Positions 59,002-61,872 of a stretch of 61,872 nucleotides of DNA are shown here, one piece after another. The notes under the pieces were generated by a model. The model saw only the letters and a list, made by a program, of their open reading frames with translations. It did not search any database and was not told the DNA's origin. Origin of the DNA: SG-bin9 sp049323835 (GTDB taxonomy: Bacteria; Pseudomonadota; Alphaproteobacteria; Rhizobiales; Xanthobacteraceae). A program made the translations under genes and the position numbers. Numbering within the stretch: position 1 is the stretch's first letter; the number at the start of each line of letters is the position of its first letter. The stretch covers positions 1-61,872 of the forward strand of contig JBMOOJ010000119.1 in NCBI GenBank assembly GCA_049323835.1. Direction: 5' to 3'.

Positions 59002-59838
59002 TTACGCGCCGATATCGCGGCGATTGAAGAAGCGCACGGCGATGGTGCGGGCATCCGCCGGAGGCGATGCGAGGCGCGAGCGGAACGGCACCCGCTCGCC
59101 CGGCTGAAGCATCGTCTGTTCGATCACGCTGTTCCAGGCGTAGATCTCGGCGCCCTTCTCATCGAGCACCACGAAGCGCAGCCGTGGCGCCTGCGCGGAC
59201 TTGCGCGCGGCTTCGGCGACGAAGCCCTCGATCACCAGCACAGGCTTGCCGTCGACCGTCTCGCTCGTCACCTTGACGTTCTCGATTTTCAGGCCGCGCA
59301 GATTTACCTCGAGCCCGGCCATTTTGAAGAATGCCGCGGTCTGCGGCATCAGCCGCACGACGTCCGCGCGCCAGACCACCAGCGCGATCGCCAGCGCCGC
59401 CATGCCGGTGCAGGCGGCGGGCAGCGTCCAGTAATGTTTCATGAATTGCGGCAGCGGTACGCGCGGGAGCGGGGGCAGGTTGACCGGTATTTTCAACGCT
59501 GCGAGCAGGCGGCCGATCCGGCCGGCCGGCTTGGGCTCTTCGTCCATCGCCTGCCAGTCGGGATGGACGTCGAGGCCGCGGTGCTCGCCGGCGTCGATGG
59601 CGGTGGAAATCGAGGGGCTGTCGATCACCGGTGCGTCGGAGGTCCGCCAGTCCTGCTCGTCAGCGTGGCTCGGGGCGGCGTCGGGGCCGGCTTCGGCAGC
59701 CATCGCCATGCTCATTTCATCGGCCGGCAGCGCCAGCCAGGATTCCTTGCAACGGGAGCAGCGCACCGTCCGGCCTTTGGGGCCGAGCTTGGCGGGATCG
59801 ACGTCGTAGGATGTCGTACAGTTGGGGCAAACGATCAT
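59002..59838 (-). CDS. Zinc-ribbon DUF3426/MJ0042 membrane protein
   Basis: 278 residues. The N-terminal MJ0042 zinc ribbon is MIVCPNCTTSYDVD…VRCSRCKESW with two CxxC pairs; a middle acidic linker; one membrane helix (LPAACTGMAALAIALVVWR near 145); and a C-terminal DUF3426-like beta domain (NVKVTSETVDGKPVLVIEGF). It is typically placed next to ftsEX in Rhizobiales. Role unknown. Confidence 0.9.
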   Translation of the reverse strand: MIVCPNCTTSYDVDPAKLGPKGRTVRCSRCKESWLALPADEMSMAMAAEAGPDAAPSHADEQDWRTSDAPVIDSPSISTAIDAGEHRGLDVHPDWQAMDEEPKPAGRIGRLLAALKIPVNLPPLPRVPLPQFMKHYWTLPAACTGMAALAIALVVWRADVVRLMPQTAAFFKMAGLEVNLRGLKIENVKVTSETVDGKPVLVIEGFVAEAARKSAQAPRLRFVVLDEKGAEIYAWNSVIEQTMLQPGERVPFRSRLASPPADARTIAVRFFNRRDIGA

Positions 59839-60027
59839 GGAGCGACTCGCCGGAATGACGATCCCCGGATGCTACCCGCCGTCCGTTAACGAATCGGAAA
59901 CCATAACCGCCGCAAGAATCTGTTGCGGGTACGGCCGCAATGTCCCTGGGGCCACCGCGGGTGCCGCCTCACGTCCGGTTGAACGAAGCAGCGAGTACCG
60001 CCGAACTTCGGAAACGGGGTACTAGGT

Positions 60028-60687
60028 ATGGTCCGGTTCGAGAATGTCGGCTTGCGCTACGGATTGGGACCGGAAATCCTCCGTGACCTCGATTTCACCA
60101 TTCCTGCGCACTCGTTCCAGTTCCTGACCGGCCCTTCCGGGGCGGGCAAGACATCGCTGCTGAAACTCCTGTTCCTGTCGCTGCGGCCGACCCGCGGGCT
60201 CGTCAACATCTTCGGCAACGACGTCTCGCTGCTCGACAAGGATTCGGTGGCGGACCTGCGCAAGCGCATCGGCATCGTGTTGCAGGACTTCCGCCTGCTC
60301 GACCACATGACCACCTACGAGAACGTGGCGCTGCCGTTCCGCGTCATGGGCCGTCCCGAATCCTCGTATCGCAAAGAGGTCATCGATCTTTTGAGATGGG
60401 TCGGGCTCGGCGAGCGCATGGATGCGCTGCCGCCGATTCTTTCCGGTGGCGAGAAGCAGCGCGCCGCAATCGCGCGCGCGGTGATCGCGCGGCCGCAGCT
60501 TCTGCTCGCCGACGAGCCGACCGGCAACGTCGATCCGACCTTGGCGCGGCGATTGCTGCGGCTGTTCATCGAACTGAACAAGACCGGCACCGCCGTCGTC
60601 ATCGCCACTCACGATATTTCCTTGATGGATCAGTATGAAGCGCGGCGAATGGTGCTGCACGAAGGACGGCTTCATATCTATGAGTAA
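60028..60687 (+). CDS. ftsE: Cell-division ABC ATPase FtsE
   Basis: 219 residues. Walker A GPSGAGKTSL, Q-loop VLQDFRLLD, signature LSGGEKQRAAIARA, Walker B LLLADEP are all present. With FtsX it controls peptidoglycan hydrolases at the septum. It overlaps ftsX by 8 bp. Confidence 0.95.
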   Translation: MVRFENVGLRYGLGPEILRDLDFTIPAHSFQFLTGPSGAGKTSLLKLLFLSLRPTRGLVNIFGNDVSLLDKDSVADLRKRIGIVLQDFRLLDHMTTYENVALPFRVMGRPESSYRKEVIDLLRWVGLGERMDALPPILSGGEKQRAAIARAVIARPQLLLADEPTGNVDPTLARRLLRLFIELNKTGTAVVIATHDISLMDQYEARRMVLHEGRLHIYE

Positions 60688-61666
60688 GCCCGGAACGAAA
60701 AGAAGCGGGGAGGATCGCGGCACGCTGCTTGATCTCGGGCGCGAGCGTCCGCAGGTGCCGGTGAAGGCGCGCAACCTGGCGCCGATCGTTCCGCGCGGTT
60801 CGATCTCCGGCAAGGCGCTGATCGCCGTGGTCGCCATCATGACGTTCCTCGCCTCTCTCACCACCGGCGCGGTGCTGCTGGTGCAGGGTGCGGCTGCGGA
60901 ATGGCAGTCGGATGTGTCGAGCGAAATCACGATCCAGCTTCGGCCGGTGACCGGCCGCGATATCGAACGCGACGTGCGCAGCGTCGTGGATGCCGTGCGT
61001 GCCGAGCCCGGCATCGTCGAGGTCAGGCCGTACAGCAATGAGGAATCCGCGAAGCTCCTCGAACCCTGGCTCGGTTCGGGCTTGTCGCTGAATGAACTGC
61101 CGGTGCCGCGTGTGGTCGTGGCGCGGGTGACGCCGGGTGCCAGTGTCGACCTCGCCGGGTTGAGATCGCGGCTCGTGAAGCTCGTGCCGTCGGCGAGTGT
61201 CGACGATCACCGCGCCTGGATCGATCGCATGCGATCGATGACCGGTGCGACGGTGTTCGCCGGCCTCGGCATCCTTTTTCTGGTCGTTATCGTCACGATC
61301 ATTTCGGTGTCGTTCGCAACGCGCGGGGCGATGGCGGCCAACCGGCCGATCGTCGAAGTGCTGCACTTCGTTGGTGCGGGCGATCGTTACATCGCCAATC
61401 ATTTCCTGCGGCATTTTCTGCGGCTCGGCCTCGAAGGCGGCCTGATCGGCTGCGGCGCGGCGATGCTGATGTTCGGCCTGTCGGAATCGATCGCCGGCTG
61501 GTTTTCCGGCACGCCGGTCGGCGATCAATTCGCCGCGCTGCTCGGCACGTTCTCGCTGCGGCCATCGGGCTACGGCATTCTCATGTTGCAGACCGTTCTG
61601 ATTGCGGTGGTCACCGGCTGGTCGTCGCGCCGGACGCTGTTCGCCACGTTGCGGGAGATCGATTGA
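60680..61666 (+). CDS. ftsX: Cell-division membrane protein FtsX
   Basis: 328 residues from the ATG at 60680. A cytoplasmic N-terminus, a first membrane helix (ALIAVVAIMTFLASLTTGAVLL), a periplasmic domain about 65-170, and three further helices including ATVFAGLGILFLVVIVTIIS. It has the short loops typical of alphaproteobacterial FtsX. Confidence 0.93.
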   Translation: MSKPGTKRSGEDRGTLLDLGRERPQVPVKARNLAPIVPRGSISGKALIAVVAIMTFLASLTTGAVLLVQGAAAEWQSDVSSEITIQLRPVTGRDIERDVRSVVDAVRAEPGIVEVRPYSNEESAKLLEPWLGSGLSLNELPVPRVVVARVTPGASVDLAGLRSRLVKLVPSASVDDHRAWIDRMRSMTGATVFAGLGILFLVVIVTIISVSFATRGAMAANRPIVEVLHFVGAGDRYIANHFLRHFLRLGLEGGLIGCGAAMLMFGLSESIAGWFSGTPVGDQFAALLGTFSLRPSGYGILMLQTVLIAVVTGWSSRRTLFATLREID

Positions 61667-61741
61667 ACCGGCCTGCCGCGGGCCTGACAAATAGGCCGGG
61701 TTCAATCTTGATTGCACGGCAAAACAGGTATCCATTCGATG

Positions 61742-61820
61742 CTAGTACCGCCGATCTGAAGTTCCTGAACCGCCTGCTGCGAGTCCGTCATCAGGAACTT
61801 CAGATCGAAAGCGGCACTAG
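61742..61820. repeat. Palindromic intergenic repeat, family C
   Basis: GATCTGAAGTTCCTGA (61753-61768) and TCAGGAACTTCAGATC (61791-61806) are perfect 16-bp arms; the outer ends CTAGTACCGC and GCGGCACTAG match at 9 of 10. The palindrome starts and ends in CTAG. Confidence 0.85.
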
Positions 61821-61872
61821 TGTCCCGATTCCGAAGTTCGCATGACTATGCGGCGCTCTCATTTGCGAACTT
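61817..61872. repeat. Palindromic intergenic repeat, family A copy 2 (truncated by window)
   Basis: CTAGTGTCCCGATTCCGAAG is identical to the left arm at 40875, followed by a similar loop and the start of the right arm GCGAACTT at the window edge. It shares its CTAG with the end of the family C repeat before it. Confidence 0.85.

Noticed and set aside
1..61872. CRISPR arrays, rRNA genes, complete prophage
   Set aside because: No regular spaced repeats, rRNA sequences or phage structural genes were found.

Overview
The window looks like a chromosomal segment of a high-GC alphaproteobacterium of the Bradyrhizobium/Afipia/Rhodopseudomonas group (Nitrobacteraceae). The clues are the gene content and order (TlpA next to argH, lptM-lysA, a TIGR02302 low-complexity membrane protein, cpdR, a DUF3426 zinc-ribbon protein, ftsEX), GTTC-N7-GTTC LexA boxes, and long palindromic intergenic repeats typical of the group. 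No species call is possible from sequence alone. A run of 10 Ns at 34825-34834 marks an assembly gap.

Positions 1 to about 30500 are a mobile element, apparently an integrative and mobilizable element whose left end lies outside the window. From left to right it holds: a lower-GC stretch with three unrecognised genes (1-2210); a tightly coupled operon (2419-7398) of five unknown proteins, including two membrane proteins and a vWA-like exported protein, ending in a VirD4/TraG coupling protein; a convergent MobQ relaxase with a recognisable oriT directly upstream (about 8591-8646); a DUF2971 gene, a HEPN-like gene and a solitary DNA methyltransferase flanked by two paralogous small proteins; a secreted peptidoglycan amidase facing an ankyrin-type periplasmic protein; a resolvase/XRE pair, a DUF3072 protein, and an SOS-type cassette with UmuD and UmuC; a seven-gene heavy-metal efflux operon (czcICBA-like, two small exported proteins, czcD); an OpgC-like acyltransferase, a His-rich exported protein and DUF3859; and finally a complete tRNA-Leu(CAA) and a tyrosine integrase. 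No VirB-type mating-pair genes are visible, so transfer would need a helper or genes beyond the left edge.

The right end of the element is at about 30496. There, the 5' half of a second tRNA-Leu(CAA), with its own promoter, is cut at the anticodon loop. The element appears to have destroyed the host tRNA gene and to carry a complete replacement 1.4 kb inside its end.

From 30537 to the end the window is ordinary chromosome: dsbB, an AbrB-type permease, an acyl-CoA synthetase, an NsrR regulon (small membrane protein, group III truncated globin, nsrR, with two NsrR-like operators), a cyclase-family protein, HNH nuclease, DUF2855, an AlkA-like glycosylase, gluQ, a soluble hybrid kinase, a YihY protein, a PduO-type cobalamin adenosyltransferase, etfBA-hbd, two YjfB-like small proteins, a VOC/DUF1428/GST/SRPBCC/ArsR cluster, tlpA, argH, lptM, lysA, the TIGR02302 protein, cpdR, a DUF3426 protein and ftsEX. 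Several palindromic intergenic repeats occur here, two of them abutting at the right edge of the window.
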